A stretch of 64,000 bases of DNA. Origin: Daphnia pulex. Its lineage: Eukaryota > Arthropoda > Branchiopoda > Diplostraca > Daphniidae. Shown here in pieces: positions 46,994 through 56,858 of the stretch. Location: positions 806,001 through 870,000 of the forward strand of contig NC_060025.1 in assembly GCF_021134715.1 (NCBI RefSeq), in the 5' to 3' direction. The position numbers and the translations under genes are program-made. Position 1 is the stretch's first letter. Every line of letters begins with the position of its first letter. The notes below the pieces were generated by a model. The model was not told where the DNA came from. It saw nothing but the letters and a program-made list of their open reading frames with translations, and made no database searches.

Positions 46994-48739
46994 CTACTTG
47001 TAATAGGCAGGAGTTGCGTAGCTTGTTGTGTAATACTCGGCAGCCTTGGTGGTGTAGTACTTGGGAGCTTCGGTGTAGTAGCTGGGAGCGGCGTAGGTCG
47101 TCGTGTAGTAAGGTGCTGGAGTAGTGTAGTATTCATATTCAGCTTTCTTGGTGGTGTAGTAGGAGGCAGTTGAATAGTACTCAGCTGCTTTGGTGGTGTA
47201 GTACTTTGGGGCCTCAGTGTAGTAAGTAGGAGCTTCATAAGTCGTAGTGTAGTAAGGAGTTGTATAGTACTCTGGTGCCTTTGTAGTGTAGTATTCTGGA
47301 GCCTTGGTGGTATAATACTTGGGATCCTCGGGGTAGTAGCTTGGAGCTGCGTAGTATTTTGGGGCTTCCATCTCGTAGCTAGGGGCAGCGTAGTTTTGAG
47401 GTGCCTCGGTGTAGTAAGTTGGATCCGCATAGTAAGACGGGGCAGCAGAAGTGGGGTAGTAAGTTGGGGCTACGTAATACTTGGCAGCTTCAGTGGTGTA
47501 GTAAGGAGCAGCTGTAGTGGTGTAGCTTGGAGCTGAATAATACTTTGGAGCCTCGGTGTAGTATTCAGGTGCCTTGGTGGTGTAGTACTTGGGAGCTTCG
47601 GTGTAGTAGCTAGGGGCTGCGTAGGTCGTAGTGTAGTACTCTGGAGCCTTGGTGGTGTAGTAGGAGGCAGTGGTGTAGTACTCGGGAGCTTTAGTATAAT
47701 AAACGGGCGCTTCAGTCTGGTAATAGCTCGGGGCAGCATAATACTTAGGGGCTTCGGTGTAGTAGCTTGGGGCGGCAGTTGTGTAGTACTTTGGTGCTTC
47801 GGTCTCGTAGTAGCTAGGAGCTGAGTAATATTGCGGAGCCTCGGTGTAGTAAGTTGGCTCAACATAGTAAGATGGGGCAGCAGCGGTGTAGTAAGTTGGG
47901 GCAACGTAATACTTGGCAGCCTCAGTGGTGTAGTAAGGAGCAGCTGTAGTGGTGTAATTCGGAGCTGAATAATACTTCGGGGCCTCAGTGTAGTATTCAG
48001 GTGCCTTAGTGGTGTAGTACTTTGGGGCGTCGGTGTAGTAAGTTGGCTCTGCATAGTAAGACGGAGCAGCAGCAGTGGAGTAGTAACTGGAATCACCGTA
48101 AGATTTGGTGTAGGCAGCTGCAGTTGTGGTGGTGTAATATTCAGGATCAGCCTTAGCGTAGTAAGTTGCAGAGTAGCTTGGAGCAGAGTAGTAACTGGGG
48201 ACAGCCGTGGTGTAGTAGAGTGGATCAGCGTAATACGAAGGAGCAGACGTGGTGTAGTAAGTTGGTGCTGCATAAAACTTCGGGTCCTCCTTGTAGTAAC
48301 TTGGAGCTGCAGTAGTTGTGGTGTAGTAATACTCTGGAGCCTTAGTGGTGTACTTTGGCGGATCAGCAGTGGTGTAGTATTCTGTAGCCTTGGTGTAATA
48401 GCTTGGAGTCGTATACGCGGTGGTGGTGTAGTATGGCGTCGGATAGGTGTAGTAGGATGAGCCCATTGGTCCACCCAAAGTCGACACAGCCATCAACAAC
48501 GTGACGGCTAGTGACAGCAACATGACACGACACGCATCTGTTTGAAAAAAAAAAAAAATTTCATTATTACACCATGTTTGCAAAAATTAATATCTTATTA
48601 AGGAGTCATATTAGCGCTCACATTTAGAAATTATAAAAGAATTTTCACAATCAAACTGAAAATGTAAAACATGGAATGACACAAACAAGGTAATGACACA
48701 ATAAAACAAACGAGAAGAAATGGCCAAAATCTTACTCAT
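46994..48739 (-). CDS. Tyr-rich repeat secreted protein, subfamily A (gene 4)
   Basis: Exon 1 gives ATGA (48736-48739); exon 2 is 46994-48537. The product is 515 aa: signal peptide MNACRVMLLSLAVTLLMAVS, then GGPMGSSYYTYPTPYY. The body is repeats shared almost block for block with the 38928 gene (PKYYSAPNYTTTAAPYY, EAPVYYTKAPEYYTT). It ends ATPAYYK at a TAG where the 42980 gene has GAG (KEDPK). The old tail is still readable downstream, so this is a recent C-terminal truncation of about 15 residues. It is otherwise intact. Confidence 0.87.
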
Positions 48740-48960
48740 GATGATAGACACGTGGGAAGATTTTTCAAGATTCAGACGAATTCAGAACTGAAGTTGATCT
48801 GACGAAGGAACTGAATCGAATGATCAACTTGGTGCCAACCCTGAGCTTTTATAGGTCGGCTGCGAGCGTCATCCTGCGATCCCGCAAGATGCAATCCACG
48901 CCCAGCGGCTGTCTCTGTGTCGGTTACGATCAAGGTTCTATTTTCCTTACCCTACCTACT
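48736..48960 (-). promoter_or_regulatory. Conserved promoter-to-ATG block of gene 4
   Basis: TATAAAAG at 48846-48853 with TCATTC about 32 bases on; the fourth copy of the subfamily A promoter block. Confidence 0.8.
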
Positions 48961-49611
48961 GACTTTCCAGACATAGAGTTTGCTTTTAGATTTCTTCTTT
49001 CGTCTTTATTTCCCAGCCAAATTTAATAGATTTCCTTGGTTTAATTTTAACACATTTATTTTCCTAAGAAAAGAAATAGAAGTGAGTAGAAGGATATTAA
49101 TTAGTTAATGTAATTAAAGTTAATATTAAAGCCTAGCGTTTAGTCTGCTTCTGATCTAGTAAGTATCTGACCACGTGCTTAATTATTTTATTTTCAAATC
49201 GGTATTTCATATTTATCTGTCATGAGTCATGACAAGTGTACTTTATCTTGAATGTTCTGTTTCATGGCATGCGTCAGACGCGAAAAACGATGCATATATA
49301 TTGCGTCGTACATTAATCAACAACTGGTCTATTACTTACTTATTGCTGTTTGCATTTAATTGGAACAGATTATTCAGCCTAATTAATGCGCCAATTGCCG
49401 CACTCAATGTTGCTCACCATCGCACTTGTGTTTAACTTATAGCTCTGTGTCGACTGTGTGCTCAATAAATAGCAGACAGGTGCAACAGCTAACCCTGGAC
49501 ACTGGCCATGGTGTACTATACGTACTTTAGTAATTGCTTATACTAGCTTCTGCATGGAAACCAAATCACAGTCTAGCTTCTTGTCATGCGCATTCTGATT
49601 ACTCTACACTC
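48961..49611. other. Intergenic DNA between divergent promoters
   Basis: No supported gene or repeat. AT-rich with scattered short frames. Confidence 0.45.
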
Positions 49612-49650
49612 TATATAAATCAATTGAGTTTAGCCTTATAGGCAATCAGT
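49612..49650 (+). promoter_or_regulatory. TATA box and initiator of the 49793 gene
   Basis: TATATAAAT at 49612-49620 is followed by TCAGTT near 49646-49651. The non-coding exon ends at about 49711 (ctgcaag|gtatgt). Confidence 0.7.
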
Positions 49651-49792
49651 TTTCAACCACTCTTCAACCCATTTGGATCTTCAACGATCGAAACGCACTT
49701 CTTTTCTGCAAGGTATGTAGTTATGTCTTATTGCTTCATCACTGTTGTGTGCGTGTGCCATAGATTAAATATTTTATGATCTTGTTAATAGA

Positions 49793-50364
49793 ATGGCGAA
49801 ATTGAGCTTCGTCGTGTTACTAGCTGTACTGGTATCTTTCTGTGCTGCCCAAAACAACGAGATTGGTAATAATAAGGAATTGCTTGGTTATCCTAAAAAC
49901 GCAGCAGTTAACTGGGACAAGTTTATGGTAAGGGAAACGTAATTTTTTTTAAATCTTTTGCAATTAATATTCATATGTGTTGCAAATGCTATCAATGGAA
50001 TAAAATTTCAATCACTAAGGTTCGCTTGTTGCGCGAGTTGAATTTACCCCAAGAACCTTCACCTTCTATCGACGAAAAGCAAGACCAAGGCGCTGGTATA
50101 GAAGATGTCGTTAAAGCTAACGGTGATAAGGCAAGCCAAAGCTGCAGTTCCACCACGGGCTGTACCGCCACCGCAAGTGAAACCAACACCAGTAGCAGTG
50201 GCAGCAGCACTGGCACCAGCAGTACCAGTACTGGAACAAGCAGCAGTAGCAGTAATGGATCAAGTAGCAGTACCAGCACTGGAACTGGCAGTAGTTCAAG
50301 TAGCAGCAGTAGCGGTAGCAGCAGTAGTGGCAGTAGCAGCAGCAGTAGTAGCAGCAGTGGCTAA
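49793..50364 (+). CDS. Secreted Ser-rich low-complexity protein (copy 4)
   Basis: Two coding exons, 49793-49927 and 50020-50364, giving 159 aa. The signal peptide MAKLSFVVLLAVLVSFCAAQ is followed by NNEIGNNKELLGYPKN and WDKFM, then VRLLRELNLPQEPSPSIDEK, matching the 42126 gene. The rest is QSCSSTTGCTATASE (two Cys) and a long Ser/Thr/Gly tail (SSSSGSSTGTSSTS-like). The start lies two bases after ttaatag. The second exon lacks the basic KNIRTTREAAK stretch of its paralogue. Likely an extracellular mucin- or silk-like protein; the function is unknown. Confidence 0.82.
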
Positions 50365-50775
50365 ATGTGAATGAGCAAAACCCTACATATAGGATATGGT
50401 CGTCACTTACCAAAATAAATTGGCCATTTGATTGACAATATTTTTTAATGATTTTATTCAGTTTGAAAATGTGAAAATTGAAATTGAATAATGGGAGTAC
50501 ACTGCAAAAGAATATTTTTGTTGAATGACACTTAAACAAAATAGTATAAATAATTACGTGATTTTAATAAGATGATTTTTGAAATTAGTTTCTAATATGC
50601 AAATTCCTACGGTCTTCAGTTTTTCAACAGAAGCTCTCGTATGGTTGACCGAAAAAGAAATTCAAATTCACAAGCAATAAATTTAGTAACCATTGATATA
50701 TTGATATGAGAAACGATTTGCGGATAAATACTAACGATGAGATAACATCGTCGGCTATTTCGAAAATAAGATATT
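50365..50775. other. Intergenic DNA between convergent genes
   Basis: 3' flanks of the 49793 and 50776 genes; nothing further seen. Confidence 0.45.
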
Positions 50776-51243
50776 TTAAAAAGGAACAGTTGTTGAGAAG
50801 TAGAGAGGAATCTCGCCGTCGGGAAAACCGGGACTATTGGCATCGTATTTCTTCGTTTCGGTGTAGTAAGTCGGTGCGGAGTAAGTAGAAGAAAGAGGCG
50901 CCTCAGTTTCGTAATAATTCGGTGCCAAAAAGTCCTTGGGAGCCTCGGCGAAGTAACTTGGAGTCCTATTAGCGCCGTCATCAGCTGTTGTGTCGATGGA
51001 CACATCTCGACTGTGCCGGTGGCGCAACAAACGGCGAACCGGTTCCCAATCCTCTTTCGACGAGCGCGATATAGAGCTGGAGTGAACGCGTGGGTAGGTA
51101 TACTCGTAGGTAGTCACCTCATAATGAGCAGCATACATCTTGTAGTACATTGACGGCTCGTAGGCATCTGAATCTTCCATTGTACCAACGTACATCGCTC
51201 CGGCGGAAGCAACGAAAATCGTAAATGCAAAAATCACCCACAT
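50776..51243 (-). CDS. Divergent Tyr-repeat secreted protein with basic cleavage site
   Basis: 155 aa from the first ATG after the acceptor (cttgatag| at 51259). Signal peptide MWVIFAFTIFVASAGAMYVG. A non-repetitive N-terminal half (SMYYKMYAAHYEVTTYEYTY) leads to a basic stretch RRLLRHRHSRDVS, a candidate furin-type site. The C-terminal half resembles the Tyr-repeat family (PSYFAEAPKD, PNYYETEAP, PTYYTETKKY). The non-coding first exon ends near 51361 and TATAAAAG is at 51477-51484, with TCAGTT at the right distance. The larger frame starting at 51333 runs through the intron and is not used. It may be released as a peptide plus a matrix domain; this is inference. Confidence 0.75.
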   Translation of the reverse strand: MWVIFAFTIFVASAGAMYVGTMEDSDAYEPSMYYKMYAAHYEVTTYEYTYPRVHSSSISRSSKEDWEPVRRLLRHRHSRDVSIDTTADDGANRTPSYFAEAPKDFLAPNYYETEAPLSSTYSAPTYYTETKKYDANSPGFPDGEIPLYFSTTVPF

Positions 51244-51476
51244 AACGAACGAATCTATCAAGAAATGAATTACAATTAAACAAAGAATATTACATAACAT
51301 AAATAACATAAATGAATTCCAACGAATAAACAAATTGAGACAATAGTAGCTCGCTTACTTTAAAATGGATAACGAAACAAAGTTTAGGATCAGCAACAAT
51401 GACAGGCTTTTTCGTGTACAACTTGCCAAAAAGCCAGGCCAACGTCAACTGATACACGAAAGCCTTTCTCGCCGAG

Positions 51477-51484
51477 CTTTTATA
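51477..51484 (-). promoter_or_regulatory. TATA box of the 50776 gene
   Basis: TATAAAAG (minus strand) with ATCAGTTG about 34 bases downstream, matching the arthropod TATA-initiator arrangement. Confidence 0.7.
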
Positions 51485-51842
51485 GGCCGTCACCACGTGA
51501 TCTGTAACTTTACCGAACCAGACAAAATGGTCTGACAAGGTCAACCCGATTGAGACAGATTTCCAAATGCTTTTTAGCTGTCATAACTTTTAAAAAATCA
51601 AACAACAATTCACTTCCGAATACAGCATTTTTTATTGGCTATCGACTGATACCAAAATTTACCTGAAAATCAATACACATTGTTCATGGCGTTAAAATTT
51701 TAATGATATCAGGTGTGTGATTTGATTGAATTTCGCGTCGAACGAGTATGTCTACCCATCCCCCGTTACGTCATCGCCTTCAGGCCAATATCATTAGTTC
51801 TCGGAATGACAGGTCGAAACGTGGCCTTGAAAAACCGTCGGT

Positions 51843-51850
51843 TATAAAAG
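51843..51850 (+). promoter_or_regulatory. TATA box of the 51917 gene
   Basis: TATAAAAG, 74 bases before the start codon. A TCAGTTC motif lies at 51860-51866, closer than usual. Confidence 0.65.
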
Positions 51851-51916
51851 GTCGCTTGATCAGTTCTTACCTGGTCTCCACACGCACCGCACTTCTAGTC
51901 CAGCCTTTCCTTCGAA

Positions 51917-52701
51917 ATGTGTAAGTTTTTATTTAATTACTTTAAATCGGAAGTTTTTTTTTTTAATTTATGAATTTTTGTTAAAAATTAGGTAACGCTA
52001 TTTTGTACGCGTTGTTGGCTGGCGTTTGTTTTTCGGCTCATTTACTGCGGGGCGTTGGGTCGTTGCCAGTACCGACGACGACCAGCACGGAAAGTCCGCC
52101 GATTTCGCCCGCAGTTTCTTCAGATGCAGACACTGACGAATCGACAGCGGAGGCTTCACGGGAAGTTTCTTATTACACCGCTGTGGCTTCAACGTCCCGT
52201 CAGGATAGTCCCGGCAGCAGCCGCATGTTCACCGTAACGGCCATTTTCAAAAAGCCGGCGCCTTCGCCGGAATCTGACGATTCCTCGACCGACGAACAAC
52301 CCACCGACCCCAATTTGCCTCTTTCATCTGCTGTGGTCTCTTCGTCGACGGCCGAGGAGAGCTGCTCGTCGGGAGTTGTCCAACGGGGCCCGTGCCGCAA
52401 GAGGTCCGCTTCCACCGAACGAATGTCCAAAGAGGTCCTGGATTTTTACACGCCTGGCGCTAAAAGGAGTTTGAGGGAAGCGAATCCTTCGTCCGAAAAT
52501 TGGGCTGTTCCGAATCTCGAAAAATCGCCCGGCCACAATGAAACCTCGTCCGCAGCCAACAGCCAGTCACGCCGGTCCAGTCATTCACGTGATTCAGACA
52601 GTCCTTCGCCCGAGAGTTCGAATAAAGAAGCTTCCTCCGCTTCCAAATCGTCCAGTGATTCATCATCCACCGATAAAAGCCAACCGGGAACGCCCATGTG
52701 A
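51917..52701 (+). CDS. Secreted Ser-rich acidic protein
   Basis: Exon 1 gives ATGT (51917-51920, donor gtaagt); exon 2 is 51992-52701 (acceptor attag). 237 aa. The signal peptide MCNAILYALLAGVCFSAHLL is followed by Ser/Thr/Pro/Asp/Glu-rich sequence (TTTSTESPPISP, SPESDDSSTDEQPTD). There is one short ordered segment, MFTVTAIFKKPAP, a basic GPCRKRSASTERM motif, and YTPGAKRSLRE. The tail is almost all Ser/Lys/Glu/Asp (SSSDSSSTDKSQPGTPM). It looks like an intrinsically disordered, heavily phosphorylatable or mineral-binding secreted protein; no family recognised. The microexon start is as in the Tyr-repeat genes. Confidence 0.8.
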
Positions 52702-53596
52702 TCTAATCAAGATGGAAGACAGTTCCTACAAGTATAAAAGCATCTCTTCTTCTTCATAAAAAAATTGCCTACCTGTTTTGGATTGTTGATGTATTTTTGC
52801 ACTTATGTGGATCGTCGAAAGTTATTGATTTATTTGTGGAGCCTGCGATGATACCTGTAACGCATGAATTCTTATTTTCTAGCTTACAATTTTTAATAGT
52901 AATACATCTATTTTCTCAAACTAAACTATGGTGTTGATCTAAATTTTTTACTTGGCAGTGATTGCAATAATGCATTTTGAAAGATATATGCAAATGACGT
53001 AATCTTGGGTGTTAAGGTAAGGCTGTCGAAATCAAAGTTTTCCTTTGTTGAAGGGAATAAGTTAAGAATTGTAAATAAAAAAAGCACTTGAACATGTAAA
53101 AAAAAAATAGTAAAATAATGAATCAATTGAAAGAAGATACAATTTAGTTGTCCCAGATTTTTTAAAACTTTCACATTTTAAATGATTGCAAAATTTCGCT
53201 TGGATTTTAAGAGCAATTTTTCGGAATAAAATGAAACAGGGTACTTACAAGCACAAGCAGAGCATAGCTGCTTATAGTTCCAGATACTTTTAACACCTTC
53301 ACCTTTCCAGCCAATAAACTTGAGTGATTTTGACAAGCATCTACGCGCTACCAAATGCTGAAAAAGGGTATGACAAGTTGACTAAAGACAGAACAAGATG
53401 TTTTGTTGTTTAACCAAGGCAATAAATAATGTATTCAACATCTGATTAAGAAAATATTTCCATGCCAAATGACTAGTAAACAAGTAAATGTGGCAGAATA
53501 TAGAAGGCATCACGTAAGAGGAACACCATTTCACAAATAAACAAGACTTTTTATAATGACATCTATTAAAATAAAAATATTTAATCAACATGCTCA
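52702..53596. other. Intergenic DNA
   Basis: AT-rich; contains A tracts near 53080-53107. No gene, RNA or repeat supported. Confidence 0.45.
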
Positions 53597-55726
53597 TCAA
53601 TAACGAGGTTGCGAATAATATTTCGAAGGTTCACCGTAGTACTCGGGTGCCTTAGTGGTGTACTTCGGAGCCTCGGTGTAATATTCTACCTTTTTCGTCG
53701 TGTAATATTCGGCCGCCTTGGTGGTGTAGTAGGAGGCAGTGGTGTAGTATTCTGGAGCCTTGGTGGTGTAGTATTTGGGGGCTTCAGTAGCGTAGTATTT
53801 GGGGGCCTCAGTAGCGTAGTATTCAGCAGCCTTGGTGGTGTAGTATTCAGCGGCTTTGGTGGTGTAGTATTCAGCGGCTTTGGTGGTGTAGTATTCAGCG
53901 GCTTTGGTGGTGTAGTACTCGGGAGCTTTGGTGGTGTAGTACTCGGGAGCTTTGGTGGTGTAGTACTCGGGAGCTTTGGTGGTGTAGTACTCGGGAGCTT
54001 TGGTGGTGTAGTACTCGGGAGCTTTGGTGGTGTAGTACTCGGGAGCTTTGGTGGTGTAGTACTCGGGAGCTTTGGTGGTGTAGTACTCGGGAGCTTTGGT
54101 GGTGTAGTATTCAGCGGCTTTGGTGGTGTAGTACTCCGGAGCTTTGGTAACGTAGTATTCAGCTGCCTTGGTGGTATAGTACTCGGGAGACTTGGTGGTG
54201 TAGTACTCGACGGCCCTAGGAATGTGGAACTCAGGAACCATGGAAGCAGAGTAGTATTTGTGAGGCCTGGCGTGCATAAACCTGTTGCCGCGATCTTGAT
54301 GTCCAAAAGCTGTGGAGTAGTAGGCAGGAGTTTCGGCATCGTAATAGCTGGAAGGCGAGTAATAAGCGGGAGCTTGGGCGTAGTAATTCGGCTGGACATA
54401 CGAAGAGTAGTAACGGGAATCAAAATAGTAAGACGGGGCAACTGTGGTGTAATAATTCTGAGCAGAATATTTCGGCGCCTCGGTGTAGTAAGTCGGCTCA
54501 GAGTACGAAGGGTAGTATGCTGGAGCTGCAGTTTCATGGTGGCTCACGGCTGAATAGTGATTCGGAGCTTCAGTGTAGTACGTCGGTTCGACATGATAAG
54601 AAGGAGCAGCGGTGGTGTAGTAAGTTGGGGCTACGTAATACTTAGCCTCTTCAGTGGTGTAGTAAGGAGCCGCTGTGGTGGTGTAGCTCGATGCGGAGTA
54701 GTACTTGGGGGCCTCAGTGTAGTAGCTTGGAGCGGCGTACGTCGTGGTGTAGTACTCTGGCGCTTCAGTGTAGTAAACTCCCTCAGAATAGGTGTAGTGA
54801 TCTGGAACGGCGGTCTCGTAATGGCTCAGGGCTGAGTAGTATTGAGGTGCCTCGGTGTAATAAGTAGGCTCTGCGTAGTAAGTTGGGGCAGCTGTGGTGT
54901 AGTAAGTTGGGGCAACGTGATACTTAGCACCTTCAGTGGTGTAGCTTGGAGCAGAGTAGTACTTCGCGGCCTCAGTGTAGTATTCAGGAGCCTTGGTGGT
55001 GTAGTAAGCAACAGTGGTGTAGTATTCAGGAGCCTTGGTGGTGTAGTATTCAGGAGCCTTGGTGGTGTAGTATTCAGGAGCCTTGGTGGTGTAGTAAGCA
55101 GCAGTGGTGTAGTATTCGGGAGCCTTGGTGGTGTAGTAAGCAGCAGTGGTGTAGTATTCTGGAGCCTTGGTGGTGTAGTAAGCAGCAGTGGTGTAGTATT
55201 CTGGAGCCTTGGTGGTGTAGTAAGCAGCAGTGGTGTAGTATTCGGGAGCCTTGGTGGTGTAGTAGGATGCAGCAGTGGTGTAGTACTCGGGAGCCTTGGT
55301 GGTGTAGTAGGATGCAGCAGTGTAGTACTCCGGGGCCTTGGTGGTGTAATACTTTGGAGGCTCGGTGTAGTACTCAGGGGCCTTTGTCGTGTAGTAGGAT
55401 GCCGTTGTGTAATATTCCGGAGCTTTTGTGGTGTAGTACTTTGGAGCCTCGGTGGCGTACTCTGCTTTCTTGGGGACGTAAACAGGAGACGGGCCCACAG
55501 GTCCTCCCTTGGTCGATCCAGCCATCATCGATGCAACCGCCAACAGCAGCATGACGCCGTAGTTAGCTAATGAACGCATTAAAAAGCCGTATCAACACTT
55601 GTCGTTCACACAAATTATCGAGTAAAACTTTTTTTTTAAACATAACTTTTTAAAAACAAGTGAGACTTGCAAACAAGAAATTAAAGTTAAAGACTGAACT
55701 ACAATTAAAGTTATATGATTACCCAT
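53597..55726 (-). CDS. Tyr-rich repeat secreted protein, subfamily B (gene 5)
   Basis: Exon 1 gives ATGG (55723-55726, donor gtaatc); exon 2 is 53597-55566 (acceptor cattag). The longest member, 657 aa. The signal peptide MANYGVMLLLAVASMMAGST is followed by KGGPVGPSPVYVPKK. The body has N-terminal YYTTKAPEYYTTAAYY repeats, a middle with PTYYTEAPQYYS-type units, and a unique non-repeat stretch AFGHQDRGNRFMHARPHKYY. Then comes a long array of KAPEYYTT/KAAEYYTT units, eight of them identical at DNA level. It ends GEPSKYYSQPRY. The in-frame ATG at 55579 lies in the intron. Secreted structural protein by inference. Confidence 0.88.
53914..54105 (-). repeat. Eight identical 24-bp units (KAPEYYTT)
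   Basis: A run of eight units of tactcgggagctttggtggt plus gtag, identical base for base, inside the 53597 gene. Flanking units differ by one or two bases (KAAEYYTT). Confidence 0.9.
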
Positions 55727-55838
55727 AATAGCGAGCTGAAAGTACTCTAGATGATACAGCGGATAACAAACTGAAGTCCTGCTGGTGATGTCGTGTGGAG
55801 GAGACACACTCGACTGATTCTGATACTCTCTTTCTCCC

Positions 55839-55846
55839 TTTTTATA
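55839..55846 (-). promoter_or_regulatory. TATA box of the 53597 gene
   Basis: TATAAAAA (minus strand) followed at the expected distance by TCAGTC (initiator). Confidence 0.75.
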
Positions 55847-56455
55847 TGTCTCCAATAAAGCACAGTATCCGTCTGAAGCGGGAAAAAACGGCCTTGGGCA
55901 TGCTTTAGGCTATTCACGTGCGACGTATGAGGTAAGAGTCTAGATTTTCTAACCCTACCTCTAGGGCGTGACGTAATTGGCTGTGGGCGTCACCGTTGGT
56001 TCGTTCTCATTGATCTTTTGATGTATTGGAAATTTACATCTGGCATTGTGGCCTACGGTGGAGAACTTTATGAAATTAAATCTAATGACATAATAACTGG
56101 TCTGTTTCGCTTGTCGAATCATCTGGCCAAATTGTTTTATTGTATACGCGTTAAGGTTTTGTAAGATGGCCACAGACTTAAGACGATGAACGCGTTATTT
56201 TTAATTAGATTGGATTATACAAAAAGCGGAAAGATGTGTATGCTTGTTAGATTGCTGAAGTATATGTGTATTTGTGTGATAAGCAAGAAAAATCTAATGA
56301 TTAAAGACATATAATTGGGCAGAGATTGACAGATCAATTACTGCTGAAATATGGAATAGAGTTCTAGATTGTATTTCTATCTAATTGTTTTCAAATCATT
56401 AAAAAACAAAGTTTAGCTTGACACTAACTCAGACTAGACTATTTGAGTCTTTTCT
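55847..56455. other. Intergenic DNA
   Basis: Separates gene 5 from the chitin-binding gene. No supported feature. Confidence 0.45.
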
Positions 56456-56858
56456 TTAAAAGGGTGTGTCCTTGCGACAGTTGGAATTGGATTGGTTTGG
56501 GAAATCGCACGTTGGATAATAATAGCTGTCCTCGCCAACAGTCCAGTACAATCCGTCGGGGCATTTCATACGAATCGGAACACCATCGGAGCATTGATGA
56601 TAATATCTGAGATTTCACAAATTTCGCTCTATTGTTATGAAGACAAATAATTGGGATAAAGTTGATTTTCTCTACATACCCACAGTAATATGCGTCAGAC
56701 AGGAAAACTGTATTGTAACTAAATTCTGGACATGTTCCGACGGGAGTTGGCAATGGCGCCTCTCCTGGATGTCCCATATTTCTTTCAAGTTGCGGAAGAG
56801 CGGAGCAGCTAACAATAACTGCAACCAAGAGGTAACCCCAAGCTAAATCGATTCTCAT
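56456..56858 (-). CDS. Single-domain chitin-binding (peritrophin-A, CBM14) secreted protein
   Basis: Two coding exons, 56680-56858 and 56456-56606, giving 109 aa. The signal peptide MRIDLAWGYLLVAVIVSCSA is followed by a short linker and one type-2 chitin-binding domain. Its cysteines are in TCPEF, AYYCGYYHQCSDG, MKCPDGLYW, PTCDFP and NCRKD, with the aromatic YYHQCSDG and CPDGLYW signature. The intron splits the domain (GG|A). The start is the ATG at 56858; an upstream TTG frame is not needed. A non-coding exon ends near 56965 (aaaaag|gtaagt). It should bind chitin in cuticle or peritrophic matrix. It sits between two Tyr-repeat genes. Confidence 0.92.

Noticed and set aside
47470-48474. 334-aa alternate minus frame opposite the true frame of gene 4
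   Set aside because: Same reason: the repeat period is divisible by three; there is no signal peptide.
53686-54537. 283-aa minus-strand frame of TTPPKLPS repeats
   Set aside because: Alternate frame of the gene 5 repeat; it lacks a start context, and the main frame has the signal peptide and splice logic.
53609-55570. Long plus-strand open frames (314 aa, 242 aa and 202 aa) opposite gene 5
   Set aside because: They are antisense shadows of the 24-bp repeats, with Val/Gly/Ser- or Trp/Cys-rich nonsense composition, no signal peptide and no promoter in that direction.
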